DNA of 64,000 nt from Channa striata (taxonomy: Eukaryota; Chordata; Actinopteri; Anabantiformes; Channidae): contig CM065181.1 of NCBI GenBank assembly GCA_033026295.1, positions 24,038,688-24,102,687 of the forward strand. Reading direction: 5' to 3'. This document shows positions 1-12,562 of this stretch, piece after piece. Both the position numbers and the translations under genes were made by a program. Every line of letters begins with the position of its first letter. The first letter of the stretch is position 1. Below the pieces are notes generated by a model that made no database searches, was not told the origin of the DNA, and worked only from the letters and a program-made list of their open reading frames with translations.

Positions 1-537
1 AAAGCTGCTGGGAGACACAAGCTCAGTCTTTACAGCAACAACACTGACAATGTTTCCTTGAAGCTGCTCAGCTGCTGAAGTCACAGAGACTTTGGAGCTT
101 CAGCTGGAGACACACAGAGAAGATCTGAAGGTTCAGACCACAGACAGACAGCAGATGAGCCCACATGATATTTAACTCGACAATATGTTGTGGTGTAGCT
201 GAACGTTAGCACAATGAATCTGAAGAAAGAAGAAAACTAACAAAAGCAACTTAGACCAAATCACAAACCCTGTTCACAGGAAGAGAGAGAAAAAGTGTCA
301 GTCCAGCAGCTTCTATAGCTGGAGGAGGAGCTAAGACAAGGACAACTTCCTGACAGAAAGAGTGCAAGGACTGTCACACAAGACAGGAAGTAAAAAGACT
401 GTGACAAGTTGTTTAGTCATCACATCACTGGACAAGAGTTTTCGTTGGCAACAGAACGCTTCAGTACAGTGTTACTGTAAGACTTCATCACATGAATCAA
501 TAACGTCACCAGGTCTGCACGAAATATGAATCGTCTC

Positions 538-790
538 ATCACCCCATCCTACAACAACTCCACTGGCTCCCGGTTAAACACAGAATAGAATTCTAAATCC
601 CCGTATCTCCTCCTCTTGCTCTCTCAGATCTTCCTCCTCCATCCATGTCCCTGTGCCCCCTGATCCCCTCAGCACCACAGGGAGCAGAGCTTTCAGCCGC
701 TCTTCTCCGGCAACTTACTCCCACCGGACATTCAAAACACAGACTCACTTCCTGTCTTTAAATCCAGACTGTTTAAGATCGTCTGCTTGC
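538..790 (+). mobile_element. 3' end of a degraded LINE (L2/CR1-like reverse transcriptase tail)
   Basis: One plus frame reads HPILQQLHWLPVKHRIEF before a stop. This is the LHWLPV-RI-F signature near the C-terminus of L2/CR1-type LINE polymerases. About 130 bases further on, in shifted frames, come pieces resembling the usual ending of these proteins (a 'sxRAFS' stretch, then words like TDSLPVFKSRLKTHLFRL). Stops and frame changes show that it is dead. The family label is from memory of such elements in fish. Confidence 0.6.
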
Positions 791-3109
791 TGTAATCTGT
801 AATCACACTGGTCCTGTCATGTTGTCCTGTTCACAACTAGAATCAGTGCAGCTTTTGCATTTCCCATGCATATTATGTTATATAGTTCTTATGTTACTGT
901 TTTAATGGCGTCTGTGTCACATGAGCTGCTCACCACTGAAAATCTCGGTGTTCCTGTTTGATGCCTCTGCTGTCTCAACTCGAGGAGGAAAAGCTGAATG
1001 GACACAGAAACCCGTTCAGGACCCAAAGTCCACATTTCATCATTTAAGACTTTGATTCTTAATTCTACTGAGGTTTCAACGTGTTCACCGTAAATTCTCC
1101 TAGAAATAATGTTCCAGCGTTAAAGAAAGGCTCAAACACCCACGACTTGTACTTATTAAAGTACTTACTTAAGTCTTATCAAAGTAAAGCTGAAATCAGG
1201 GGGCAGCTGAGAGTCATTTACACAGAAAACTGTCACTTACCAAAATGTTACGTGTACAAAAGAGCTGTAGCACCATGACGGCGATAAATGAAAGTAAAAA
1301 ATGTACTTTTGGATAAACAAAGTCCCCAGATGAAGATAGAGGAAGTAAGGAAGAGTCACATGGGCACAACCGCTTCCTCCACAATGATTTAGCTTGTATA
1401 ATAGTGCAAATCCACTAACTTTCCTTTACAATGGTCATTTTGTGCTGCTTCCCCAACTGGGGACATCACAAATACAAACAAAACTTTATTGAACAAATCA
1501 GCATGTGACATAAACAGGAATACAACCTGGACTTAAATCACACTGATCTCCAGCCTTCACTGCCTTCTAGTAGTTTATATCTTTTTTTTATGGACAAACA
1601 CCAAACCAGCATCATAATGTACGGATGTCTCCGTGTCCCTCCCTCAGACAATCAGCAATCTTAGCTCCCCCACAAAACTACAGGGAGTCCAGTGGGGACA
1701 GGACATGATAGATAATACAGATCATTAAAGCTAAGTCGAGAAAGCTAAACCCAACTAGAGCTTGGAGGGAGCAAAACTAAAGGTACTGTGGGACAGACAT
1801 GTATCTTCCAAAAGACCCAAGGACCAAAGGGATTAAAGATGTAGAAAATCCCTGTCGTACAGAGAAACTGAAAAGCGAACAACAAGGAAACTTCTAGAAG
1901 TAGAGCTAAGGTCAATCAAAGTGTGACTGCAGGTGGCCAAAATAAAAGGGCCAAGGGACAAGCTAGCAGGAGAAATTAAACACATGTCCAACACTGTGGA
2001 AGACCGTCCAAAGACAAGCAATAGAGCCGAGCAGTGACTTCTGAACCGCGGTGGACACACTTTGACATTAATATGTTAATCCGGAAAGGTCCGCCTCTGT
2101 CAAATATGTTGAGCATTAAATACGAACATGTTACTGATGTTGCACAGATGCATGTCTTTTGTCCTCACCATCCGGGTTTGAAGGGATCCACTCAAGTTAG
2201 GGGCCGTCTCTAAAGTGCTCGTCCCATTTATCTGTAGATATTTCAGAGTAGTTTCACATTTATGAGTCCAGTGACTGCAGGACACAATGGACATTTTTAT
2301 AATAAATTCATCCAACATGGTCCAAGAGGATGTCCTCATATTGTCATGGACATCAGGGCCTTCTCATACTAAATTGACGACCTCCACATTTTGAAATTCT
2401 ATTATACAAGATGTTCCTGCTGGTCTATAGTGAATATCTGTGTAACATATAAGCTGTCCAATTGTTGCTGTCCCACCAGCCTTACATTTTTCTGTGAATT
2501 TGCCCATTCCAGGCACATGCTAGGTGTGATCAGATGTCCTCCTTTTTCTTCAAGAAGTGCCTCATATTCTGACACTCTTCAGCCCTTTTTCGTTCACAGC
2601 TCGTCCTCCTCCAGCTACATGCACGACTTCCCATTTCTCAGTAAATATCAGACCATGAGGCCAAACGTGATAGTTTCCACACTTTATGGAGGAGACACAT
2701 CCAACCAACTCGTGTCTCATCCCATCCTCCTCACACTAAAGGCACAAACTTATTTTCATAAAGACTTTGTCACAGTCCCAATTATTGCCTTAACTCTTCC
2801 TCAGTCTTGTATATTTCCCTGCTGATTTCTGTTGTCTTCCACTAATGTGTTGTCCTTTTCCATTTGTCCACCAGGTGTCCTCATTCTCCCCCTCATTCCT
2901 ATGCCCAGCTAAGCACAGTGTCCAGATGTCTGTGCGTTTTAGATCACCTTTGTTATCAGTTTGATGGTCTTTTATCTGCCTTTCTGTCCAGTTTGACAGT
3001 TGAAAGTCATTTTCAAGTTTGTCCTGTTTCACTCATTGAGTATTTGGACTAAAATAAAAACTTCTCCTGGCTTTGCCTCATGGTTCCTTTTAGTGTGTTA
3101 CCAGAGGAA

Positions 3110-3345
3110 CAAAATCATGCTTTATCACCTGGTATACATGAATAGGCAGCTAAACTCTGCGGGACCAAATCCCAGCCTACCAACCATGTGTGTTCCTGGG
3201 CGAGATACTCCCTGGGCACCTGCCCACTGCTCCCCCCAGAGGGATGGGTTAAATGCAGAGGACAAATTTTATTGTAACATGTATGTGCTCAGTGACTATG
3301 GAATTTCCCCACGGTTGGGTGATAAAGGTATAAAGATTCATGTGT
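3110..3345 (+). repeat. SINE-like dispersed element
   Basis: The segment holds 'ACTGCTCCCCCCAGAGGGA' followed by 'GGGTTAAATGCAGAGG' and an A/T-rich tail with 'GATAAAGG'. The same block occurs again at about 37345-37500, ending 'GACAAATAAAGG'. The shared core, same-sense tails and dispersed location fit a teleost SINE whose 3' end mimics a LINE tail. No tRNA-like head is obvious in this copy. The boundaries are approximate. Confidence 0.5.
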
Positions 3346-3767
3346 ATATACAGTTTTACTCCTGTCCTCAAAGTCTGTGTGTGTGTGAGACTTTAGTTAA
3401 AAAAAATAACTACACTATGAAAATTCTCAGGTTCTAAACTTTGTAACCACTTTGTGAGGGTCACTTTAAAACTCATTCATGAACTGAAAATGGTAAAAGT
3501 GCAGAAAGATGGATTGTGGGAACAAGTAAAGATTAGATGAGACGACAATAATGCAAATAACCATGTACACAAGATGGAGACAGTTGTTGCCTCTACATGT
3601 CTCAAAATTAATGTTGTATAGATACAAATATCTGTTTTGACCTGTTTAAAAATAGCTGAAAGTTTTAATAGAAAAATGTAAAATAGCTGAAGTTAGTAAA
3701 AAACTAAAAATAAGTGTTAACAAAAACTATGAAACTGTGGACAAAGACACGTCTTCTAAATTCTTAC

Positions 3768-3873
3768 CTTCCATCAGCAGGCGGTCATCTTTAAGTCTAA
3801 TAGGACGACTCATAGACCTGTCACTCTTCATGGAGAACCAGATGGGCTCAGCAGGGGTTTCTGAATCCCCATC
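3768..3873 (-). pseudogene. Orphan exon resembling the N-terminal repeat of fish NLRC3-like proteins
   Basis: On the minus strand a 106-base open segment lies between an acceptor (TTTGGATCAG, ending at 3874) and a donor (GTAAG at 3767-3763). It encodes a peptide with the words SMKSDRSMSRPI and LKDDRLLMEG. That pattern (SxKSDxSM followed by a short hydrophobic and charged tail) is the short repeated peptide found before the death-fold region in fish NLRC3/NLRP12-like proteins. Exon 2 of the NLR gene at 29760-29855 has the equivalent TESDESTKTHLSFKDEQPAD. I could not find the exons that should follow (helical domain, FISNA, NACHT) on this strand within the window, so it is either a relic or an exon of a gene that continues leftwards out of view. 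Confidence 0.5.
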
Positions 3874-5262
3874 CTGATCCAAACAAACAAGAGACAAATG
3901 ACTAAGTAGTTCCCTCAATAGTGACCGGGTAATTTGGACACTTAACTACCATTGCGACGTTGCGTCATCAGTAACAGCTGTTTGAGTCAAGTTTGAGACG
4001 GCAATTTCCTCATTTCTGAAACAAGGAGCATTGCATTGTGGGAGTGTATTCTAGTTTAATGTTGCATTGTGCTAGCTCTCATCTCAATTTTACATCTAAT
4101 TTGGTGCAAAATAACTATTTAGCAGCTATATTCCTTTGAGGCAAAAAAGGTCATTCTCTGTCCCTTACCACACTTGATTCACTTCCAAACTCTGAACCAA
4201 CTGCCGCTGTCTGACCAGGAGGGGGCGCCACCGTGCACAAATACCTCCACACCAAAACCTGTATCAAACATGTCAGCAGTGAACACACTCAAACAGGAGG
4301 CAGAACCAGCAATATGTCTGATGTTTTAAATATTTAATAATGTCACTAATTAAGTGAGAGTAAGTCGTCTTTCAGGGGACAGAGCACATTTGTAAATCAA
4401 TGCAGAATTGTGCCACTGGCACTAAAGAGATTTTAATATCCATCATTTATGTTCCAGTCTCCTGTCAGTCTGGTTAGGAACACATTTCTTCAGTGATTAA
4501 GTGAGCAGACCTTCTTGGACAAGCTAGTGTGACGGCTCGAGTTTTACGAGGCTCACGTGAACTGCACTGGTGAAGTCTATTTTTGTAGCTGGAACAAGGG
4601 CTGTAAACCATGGCCCTCATTTCTTATACTCTAGTCACATTCCAGGTGCCATAGTGGGAAGATTTGTGATTCAGCAGCAATAAAACAAAGAACCTACACA
4701 GAACAATTTACACTTTAGTTGGAACCAGATAAAAAGAAAAAGAAAAAAAAGCAGTATTAACTGTGTAAACAAAGTATTTCAAAAAAATCGAGGATAAAGA
4801 ATCTTGTGATCTGCACATGTACATATGTAACAGTGGAAAAATGTAACAGGCGAATATTGCACATTTCCACATTTGATGCATTGTGCAGTGTGACGGCTGT
4901 GGGGGGAACGAGCGACGGTGGCTCCCTCCTGCTCTGAGCTGCTCAGAGCCTCCACAGTGCGGAGGTGGAAAGAAGAAAAACAGGCATGAATATTTCGCAA
5001 GCTTTTATTTCACACAGGTGGTTTGGGGGAGGGACCAAAAAGCATTTTTCACTTTAAATCAAATGTGCCTTTTCCATCACACCGTGACATTAATCAGTGA
5101 TCTGATGATAGCCACAGTATTACAGAAGCATTTTACCAAGTGAACTAAGCTCATGTGGGCGACCTGATACGGCCACATCCAACACAGTCAGTCCACGTCA
5201 ACACACCGCAAAAGCAACTAATGTGCAAATAACGGTCGACCTATTGTTACTGCAAACCCTGG

Positions 5263-5640
5263 TACTACAACACCAAATCCCAAAAAGTTGGGAGGATGTG
5301 TCAGTCATAAATAAAAACAAAATGCAAGGATCTTCAAATCTCATCAACACATATTGTATTCACAATAGAAGGTGAAGATGCCATATGTTAAAACTGACAG
5401 GTACACCACGGGTTTGTGTATTAAAGCGCGACCCAAAAGGAAAGGGACAGGACTTTTTGCTAAACCTTCTGTTCAGTGTTCTTTTTATTTCATGGTAGCT
5501 GAACATGATACAGGAAAACAACAAAGTGACTCCTTTTCCACCTTTGGTTCTATGTCCTCGGGCTCCTTTGTTCCAATATTGTTACTGGTTAGTTTAATGA
5601 TGATTTGGAAAAAGCCTCAGCGATGTTTGATTTGAAATAG
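5263..5640 (+). mobile_element. Probable nonautonomous DNA transposon remnant
   Basis: The stretch begins 'ACACCAAATCCCAAAAAGTT' and continues with 'TAAATAAAAACAAAATGCAA' and 'CTTCAAATCTCATCAACACA'. This matches a repeat start I recall as common in teleost genomes ('CCAAATCCCAAAAAAGTTGGG ... AATGCAATGATTTGCAAATC'). The far end is unclear, and no terminal inverted repeat pair was confirmed. The small open frame inside it is not a recognised protein. Confidence 0.4.
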
Positions 5641-8600
5641 AGAAAAACAGAAATGAGTGACATATGACATATGATAAACTGCAAAACCAAAGATTCAACA
5701 TATTACGCTGAAGCCAGGGGCCAGGACCATGAAGCAAGTCTGACATCAAAAAGTATTTTTAAGAGTTTTATCTCAGTAGGATTCATAAATACTAGTCTAT
5801 AATGACCTTTTGTTATATTTACTTTTTCATGTGTTTATACGAGTTTAAGCTTTCAGGGTTTGTGCTTTGACCTACTTGCGTGGGCATCTTCATGTGCCTC
5901 CCTGACCTCTTCGTTCTTCAACATTTGTCAACTTGTATCACAGGCCTGGTGGATATTAAATGATTCTTTCTACAGTAACAGAGTTTTAGGAAGTCGCAGT
6001 GTGGCCATCTGCACTATGAAAGAGAGTCAGTACTTGTTTGCTGCGTAAATATATTAATTATACACGTCTCGATATCAATAATTCTTTAGTAAAGCTCACA
6101 AAAGACATACTGTTTCATCAATGGCAAGCTGAAAAAGCCTTTTAGGCCTCTCATGACTGAGAGAAGCCGTCCTGCAAATGACGGAATTGTCTGGTGAGAA
6201 CCAACATTTTTAGGATTGGATAAAGTCATTGACTCGCAGCTATCAGACCTCTGCCATGAGAGGATCACACCATCTTTAATGCTGCGTCTGTATGGTAGTT
6301 GACAAAGATTACATGGTGGAAGTGCGTAGATCTGCATCCTTCGACTGTCTGCATCAAGTTGTGCTACAACCAGGATTGACAGAGAGCAACAGGATACACA
6401 GGACCTGCCAAACTAGACGAGACTGCCAACATGGAGGAGAAGAGTGGGGACATAGGAGAAGAGAAACTGATGCTGGAATCAAGCTTCAAACAGACTCTCA
6501 ACAACCAGATTTTACATTTTAGGTTTTTGCACTCTTCAACCAGCTTTATTCTTCATACGTTAACAAGGTCGTTAATCTGGACTCCTGAACTGGAGTGCCA
6601 GAGTAACAGTCGGTAACAGTGTGGGCAGGTCAGAACTCTATTGTTATGATCAGCCAGACAACAGGAGGAAACGAGTGGAGGTCCAGGAAGAGCCGGACAG
6701 AAACTGTGTGTTTTTCAACAAATTTGGACACATCAATATCTCACATAAATTTCAACGATACTGTTGGGAAGGTGAGCAGTGCCCTCTGGTGGACAGATCT
6801 AATAACGACACCTAGGGACTACAGCCAGTGGTCAATGAGTGGTCATTCGAGCCGGACTGAGAGCAACATATTCTTTTACTTCCTGTTTACATTTATTAAA
6901 AAAAACATATCAATAACAATTTCTCACTATACATTTGCACTAAACATGTTTCTGTTTGGACACTGTAACAACACTAAGTTGCATTATGTCTTTGTGGATA
7001 GAGTATTCAGTCATGTACATCTGTCAAATCTGCTTGTTGTTCCACTGACTGGAGAAGCAGCAAAAACAAGCTGCATGTGCTGTCTATGCAGTCAGCAACA
7101 TACGAATTATTGGTAAAATAATGTTCGCTTCAACAGCAACCCAATTTTCAAACGTTAAGTCAATACCTGCACTTCCGTCCTGCATCGTCATGGTAACACT
7201 CTGTGAGATAAGAGCCAGTTCGTTTTAATTGTCTGTAAGTCTGCCGTCCCATAGTCCAGTCTGAGTCATCCTTTAGAAGACAGTTCGAACGAGTATGGAG
7301 TTTCTGTGTGGTGTTCAGATTCGATGCTCTGAAGATGGAATGCTGAGTCAAGAACTCTTCATAACATTTCAGACTCTAGGAAAAAAAACAACCTAAGTCA
7401 TCTTAGTTACTATGGTAACTGCTTTAATGCAGGTATAATTCAATACAAGGGAAACACAGCCGGAGAACAGCAAACACTCAGCAGTAGACACAATATTCCC
7501 TTATGACATGTGAATATAATATTACAGTGTTTACTGTGTGAGCTGTCTTATCACAGTTTGAAGAGACTAAGGGTCAGAAAAGCAGCTAATGTTCGACACA
7601 AGCAGGAAGCAAACTCTCTCGGCATTACAGCGCCGTCTACTGACTGTAACAACCAGAGCAATGTGCCGTACATGAAATCATAAAACCAAAATGTTTCAGA
7701 ATGTTGCACTTTCCTCTACTTTATTAAACCAGTATCAGTAAGAGTTTTCATATACAATGTTTCATACTGTGTTGAAGTTGTAGCATATTATTTAAATCAT
7801 AATTCCACTATAATGGACTAAATACACATGATTTGTTTTTATTTGAAAAACTTTTAACAAAAGACAAAGACATTTGATCACCACCTAAAACCTGCTACTC
7901 GTAGATTTTGTTAAACATCCTTCATTAAAGAGGAAGACCACGTTCATCCAGATCTCCTGTGAGGCTGAAGGACTTTTCTCTGACAGTTTATGTGCTGACT
8001 TGAGTCGAAAGAGGGGATTTTAACATTTAGCTGACATGCTTGTTGGCTTGTTAACTGTCTGCTTGTGCCCTCTTTACTTTTGCACTTCAATAACTGATGC
8101 TGTTTGGTTGGTTTAGTCATCCATGAGGCCGTTAGTGACTAACACAAACTGCAGAACGAGAAAAACTCCTGAAGAAGAGTGTTTTTATAAACCTCGTCAC
8201 ACCCACCACCGCCATGCCAGGAACCTAATGACTCGTATCATTGTGCAATGTGCTCAGCAGGTAGCAGCATGCAGCCTACAGCTTACATGCTGCACCTCTG
8301 GTTTTACAGGCACGGTTGCAATGGTAACAGGGCGGGCCCTCACCGCTACAACACACCACACCTCTGCTGTTAAAGTACACAGAGAGAGACACAGGTGAGG
8401 TGGCAGCAGCTGTGCAGTCAGGCTTTTTGAGACACAGGTACCTGGTACATGTGGGACAATCAGCAGAGGACAAACATGGATGCGGGTACAAAGGCTGAGC
8501 GCCTTTCATTGTGTTTGCTGTATGAGGGGGCACCTTAAAGGGCAGGGCTGTGGGCACCAGGGGGAGCTGTAGTCCTCCACAGAGAGCGGGGTGTCACAGT

Positions 8601-9182
8601 CCACCCTCAAAGTCATAAAATTTGCTGGAACGTCATCGGGTGAGTCTCCAGGTGAGCAGCTGCTCTCTCACCGACCTGGCCTGGCTGCTGCTGCACTCAC
8701 TTCCTGTCCAGTCCCAGAGAAAACTGGTGCCTGTGTGTCCACGGACCGAGCTGCTGTAAGTTTTTACCTGTTATTGTGTCCTTTCTGTGTCGAGAGACTT
8801 TCTGTGAGATAAGAGCTTATTAAACAAGCTTCACGTAAGTGTTTATGCCGACAGCTCAGCAGTTTACTGGGCGTCGCAAACAATAAATCCGCCATGATTC
8901 AGTGTGGGGAAAACTTCTGCAACCACTGTATGTGTCATAACAAGGTTCCTGAGCTGTTTGGGTCAAATACAATGTTACAAAGAGACCCATCATGTGCTAG
9001 TATATACTAAAGATATGAACCACCATTGTCCAGACAGTCTGTGTCAGTCTGTTCTGAAAATGTTAAACCACTTGATCAGGGGTGCTGCAGGGCCGGTCAG
9101 GATAAAACCGGTTCTCTGGATCTGAGTGGAGCCACAACACGGCCGTGAAATTAAATTCATCTGCAGCTGCAGCACAAACAAC

Positions 9183-12100
9183 ATGGAGTCCAGAGAGGAA
9201 GAGGAGGAGGACACACCAGGGTCACAGTGAGTGGTTTGTTTATCTTCTGTCAGATGAGATTTCAGGTTCTCAGAATCAAACGTGGCCTGAACAGAAACGC
9301 AGAGAAACACCACGTGTCTGTGTGTGTAGGTCACAGCTGCGAGACGAAGACACACAGGACGTCGACACCAGTGGTACTGCTGCAACTGCTGCCACGGCTC
9401 CTGCCGCATCATCTAATGATGACACAGGTGCAGCACACTGGAAACGAGCAAATTCAGTGACCTGGGTCCGTGACAGCATCCCAAATTTTTTATGTCGCCC
9501 ACAGCATCATGGGAACAAACAGACAAAGATGAAGAGCAATACGAAGACAGAATCCATTAATATTCACGTTTACATTTAAATGTTCCCCTGACTGTAAGTC
9601 AGATTTAAATATTTCTCTTTCAGAGGAGGAAAAGAAGAAAACAGGTGAGCTAGTGAAGGAAAACCCTGTTGCCATGGCAGCAACAGGTGCTGACTCAGCA
9701 GGTAAGAGGAACATACATGTGTCTTAGTCTCAGGTCAGTGTCCAACTTCACTTTAATATGTTTTTTTTTTTTTTGAAGATGAGGATGAGACGGAGGAAGA
9801 AACGTCTGCAGGAAACAAGCCAGGTGAGTAAAACTTGTCCATCTTCTTCTTCTTCAGGTTGAATACTGCCCATTGTCCTCACGTTCTGTGTTTGTCTCCC
9901 AACAGCTGAGCAGGATTTCCAGCCAGGTGAGCTCCTCTGTCCTCTGTTTTCTTACTCCAGTCTTTGTTTTCTGTCTGACTTCCTGTTTTCCTGTCACCAG
10001 GAGCCGAGGATGAGTCGGAGCAGAAACAAGCAACACCGACCAGAGACAGACCAGGTGAGCCTACACCTGAGAGCCACTGCTCTTGGTGCTTAGTTACAAG
10101 TGCTGATCCGTTTGCTGAATATAAAATGGATGTAAGAGCTGTTCTGTGTCTGCAGGTCCTCCCAGCAGTCTGCCCTTATTGCGACCAACAAAGAAGAAAG
10201 TGCTGGTGGCTCCGCCTCTAAGTCTGTCTATAGGTAACAGCTTTATTCCTCCACAAACACACGAGAAGTCAGAGGTGTTCAGCAGCCCTGATGCTTCCTG
10301 TTGCTGATCTTCAGGTCGCAGTGAGTCCACAGTCTCTGAGGATTTCCCTTCAACATTCTTGTCCCCCTCCCCTGAAGACGACGACACGGGGCTCGACTTC
10401 GACCTGGATGCCATGGAGACGCCATCTGACACCGAATCACTGCCCTTCCCTCTGTACGACCCGGACCTGGAAGGTGAAAGTTCAGAGGTCACTCAGCCTG
10501 GGGGGTTAGGGGTTGGCACAGTGTCTGTGTGACACTCACATTGTTTCTTTGTCCAGATGACCTGCAGCGTCTCGGCATGTCGTCCCACCGCCGCAGACCG
10601 TTTGGCCCCAGGCACGGTTCTGGATCTCTGACCAGCTCGGTTCCGGGGATGGACCTGGAGAGGGAGGACGTGGTGGACAGTGAGGGCATCAGGTGGCGCT
10701 GTTTTCTCCACCGGTGACCCCCCACAGGAGAGCCGGGTCAATATGAGTGTCCTGGAACCATTCCTCAGGGTGCTGTCACATGGAGGTAAACCTGCAGGCG
10801 GACCCGCCCCTCCCTAATGTTAAACACCTACGCTTACCCCTCCTTCTATTTCTCAGGTTACTATGGAGATGGTATGAATGACATCATTGTGTTCTCCTCG
10901 TGTTACCTGCCAGCGAACAGCCTGGAGAATTACCAGTATGTGATGGACAACCTGTTCAGGTAAATCCCTGTAGACTGTGGCTGAAGGTCTGTGATGTTTC
11001 CGGGTAAGGTTGCGGTTGATTACCGACACTTAAACCTCACAGCAGTCCTCAGACAGTTTCCCAGTTCGTCCTCTGTCTGAGCTCTACTGTTACAAACGCA
11101 GTTTGATGTTGTTTTGTTGCAGATAAAAATTCTTTGTTTAAAGTTTTGAACCCTGAGGTTTCATTGAATGCTTCTTGTCTGTCTGCAGGTATGTAGTCGG
11201 GACTCTGGAGCTGATGGTGACAGAAAACTATGTGATCGTGTATCTCTGTGCTGGAGGTCAGAAAGACAAAGTCCCGGGGATCGGGTGGCTCCGAGAGTGT
11301 TACACCACCATCGACAGGCGGTCAGAGAACCTTCCTTCCGTTCTGTTTCTTACAGATTCCTCCTCTGTTAGCTTTAGTTTTCAAGGATAAACAGCTGATC
11401 ACGAATAGAGTAATAAAAAGATAATAGGATAACATTACAATGTTTAAAACTAACTTTGTCATGTACATTGCCCTGTTCACAGTAAAGCCTTATCTGTTCA
11501 TTCACATCATTTCATATCATATTAAAAAATACATTTGCATGGTGATCCACACATTTGAGCATAAAACTGCAGGACTAAAAAAAGTGCTCATCTTCATCAC
11601 CGTCATCATCTTCATCTACGTTGTAAATGACACGATGAACTGAAAACAATTATTTTAAAAAGTGAACTTGACAATGTTAATACTGCACCACTATCTAAAT
11701 AACGTTATCACAGGAAATTAATTTCTGTAAGAGCTCACATCCTGTCTGACAGGAGAAGTGCTCACAATCTCTTGTTCAAAGTAAATCTCGGTACAAACGT
11801 TGACACTTTTTTCCTTGTAGTTCCTTTTTTTGTCCACAGTGCGGCGTCAGATCCTCACAGTTAGAACACTACTCTTCATCTTGAAAGTTGTCTTTTATTT
11901 TGTTCTATAAATGATAATCAGATAACAACGCACAGTCAGCTGTGTTCTTGTGAGTGGAACTTTGTTATGTCACAGTTAGGAACAGGTGAGTGTTTGGATT
12001 CTAGTTGATGAGAATCCTCGAGTCTGAACACGTGTGTCTCTGTGCTGAAGACTAGTGTGTTGTTGGTCCACACACGTTTCACCTGATCTCGTCTGTGCGT

Positions 12101-12562
12101 CTGCAGACTGAGGAAGAACCTGAAGGGGTTCTACGTGGTTCATCCCACCTGGTACATCAAGGCTCTGATTACCATCATCAAACCCTTTATCAGGTCTGTC
12201 TCACCGTGACACTAAACCAAAGCTGCAGTCTTATCGTGGTTTGTAACCCAAGTGGTCTCCTCCTCTTTTTCAGCTCTAAGTTCAGCAGGAAGCTCCAGTT
12301 TGTCGACAGTCTTCAGGACCTGTCCCACCTCATCCCCACTGAGCACGTGCAGATCCCAGACTGTGTCAGACAGTGAGGAAGTATTTTGGATTTCTTTACA
12401 AAAGTTCTGCTTGTTTGAAAGAATTTAGCAAAAACTTGCTGGGAGCTGGGACTCGCCGAGACTGTAACTGTCCATAAGACCATAAAACACAGTAAAGTGT
12501 GTGAACAGTCTGAAAGCTTGTTTGTGTCTCCCTCTAGGTACGACCAGAAGCTGTCTAGGTGA
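9183..12562 (+). CDS. bnipl: BNIP2-like BCH-domain protein (BNIPL orthologue), with an apparent 1-base frame break
   Basis: Coding exons are 9183-9226, 9330-9427, 9624-9701, 9779-9823, 9906-9926, 10001-10054, 10156-10233, 10315-10473, 10557-10785, 10857-10959, 11189-11320, 12107-12193, 12274-12372 and 12538-12562; all junctions are GT-AG and phases agree. The total is about 416 residues once one extra base in exon 9 is allowed for. The N-terminal half is acidic and low-complexity, then comes KKKVLVAPPLSLS and LDAMETPSDTES, matching the conserved blocks before the BCH domain in BNIP2/BNIPL/caytaxin. From about residue 255 the BCH (CRAL-TRIO-like) domain follows, with HGGYYGDGMNDIIVF, VMDNLFRYVVGTLEL, the hallmark RRLRKNLKGFYVVHPTW and IPTEHVQIPDC. 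BCH proteins are cytoplasmic scaffolds that bind Rho-family GTPases and their GAPs. BNIPL is preferred over BNIP2, PRUNE2 or ATCAY because of the neighbours cdc42se1 and mllt11. Exon 9 reads into TGA at 10715 after WRCFLHR, while the BCH domain starts in the +1 frame. Confidence 0.88.

Larger units (their letters stand above)
1..9182. other. Mostly noncoding region upstream of bnipl
   Basis: I find no convincing intact gene here. Open frames are short, lack flanking splice sites that chain together, and do not resemble families I know. Human synteny would put PRUNE1 upstream of BNIPL, but I could not see any DHH-type phosphoesterase exon. Pieces that can be named are listed separately: a LINE tail, a SINE-like element, one NLR-type exon and a transposon remnant. 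Reverse-strand AATAAA-type signals occur near 1479 and 4988, so minus-strand transcripts could end there, but no matching gene was assembled. Around 8690-8760 a CT-rich segment ends in a GTAAGT donor (about 8756) and could be a 5' untranslated exon of bnipl. Confidence 0.55.

Noticed and set aside
1..9000. PRUNE1 expected left of bnipl by synteny
   Set aside because: I looked for its DHH/DHHA2 coding words on both strands and found none. It may lie outside the window or be absent here.
10712..10727. A 14-base GTGACC...CAG intron to repair the bnipl frame
   Set aside because: It is too short to splice and does not give the correct frame for the BCH domain (joining CG to GAGAGC still leads to a stop).
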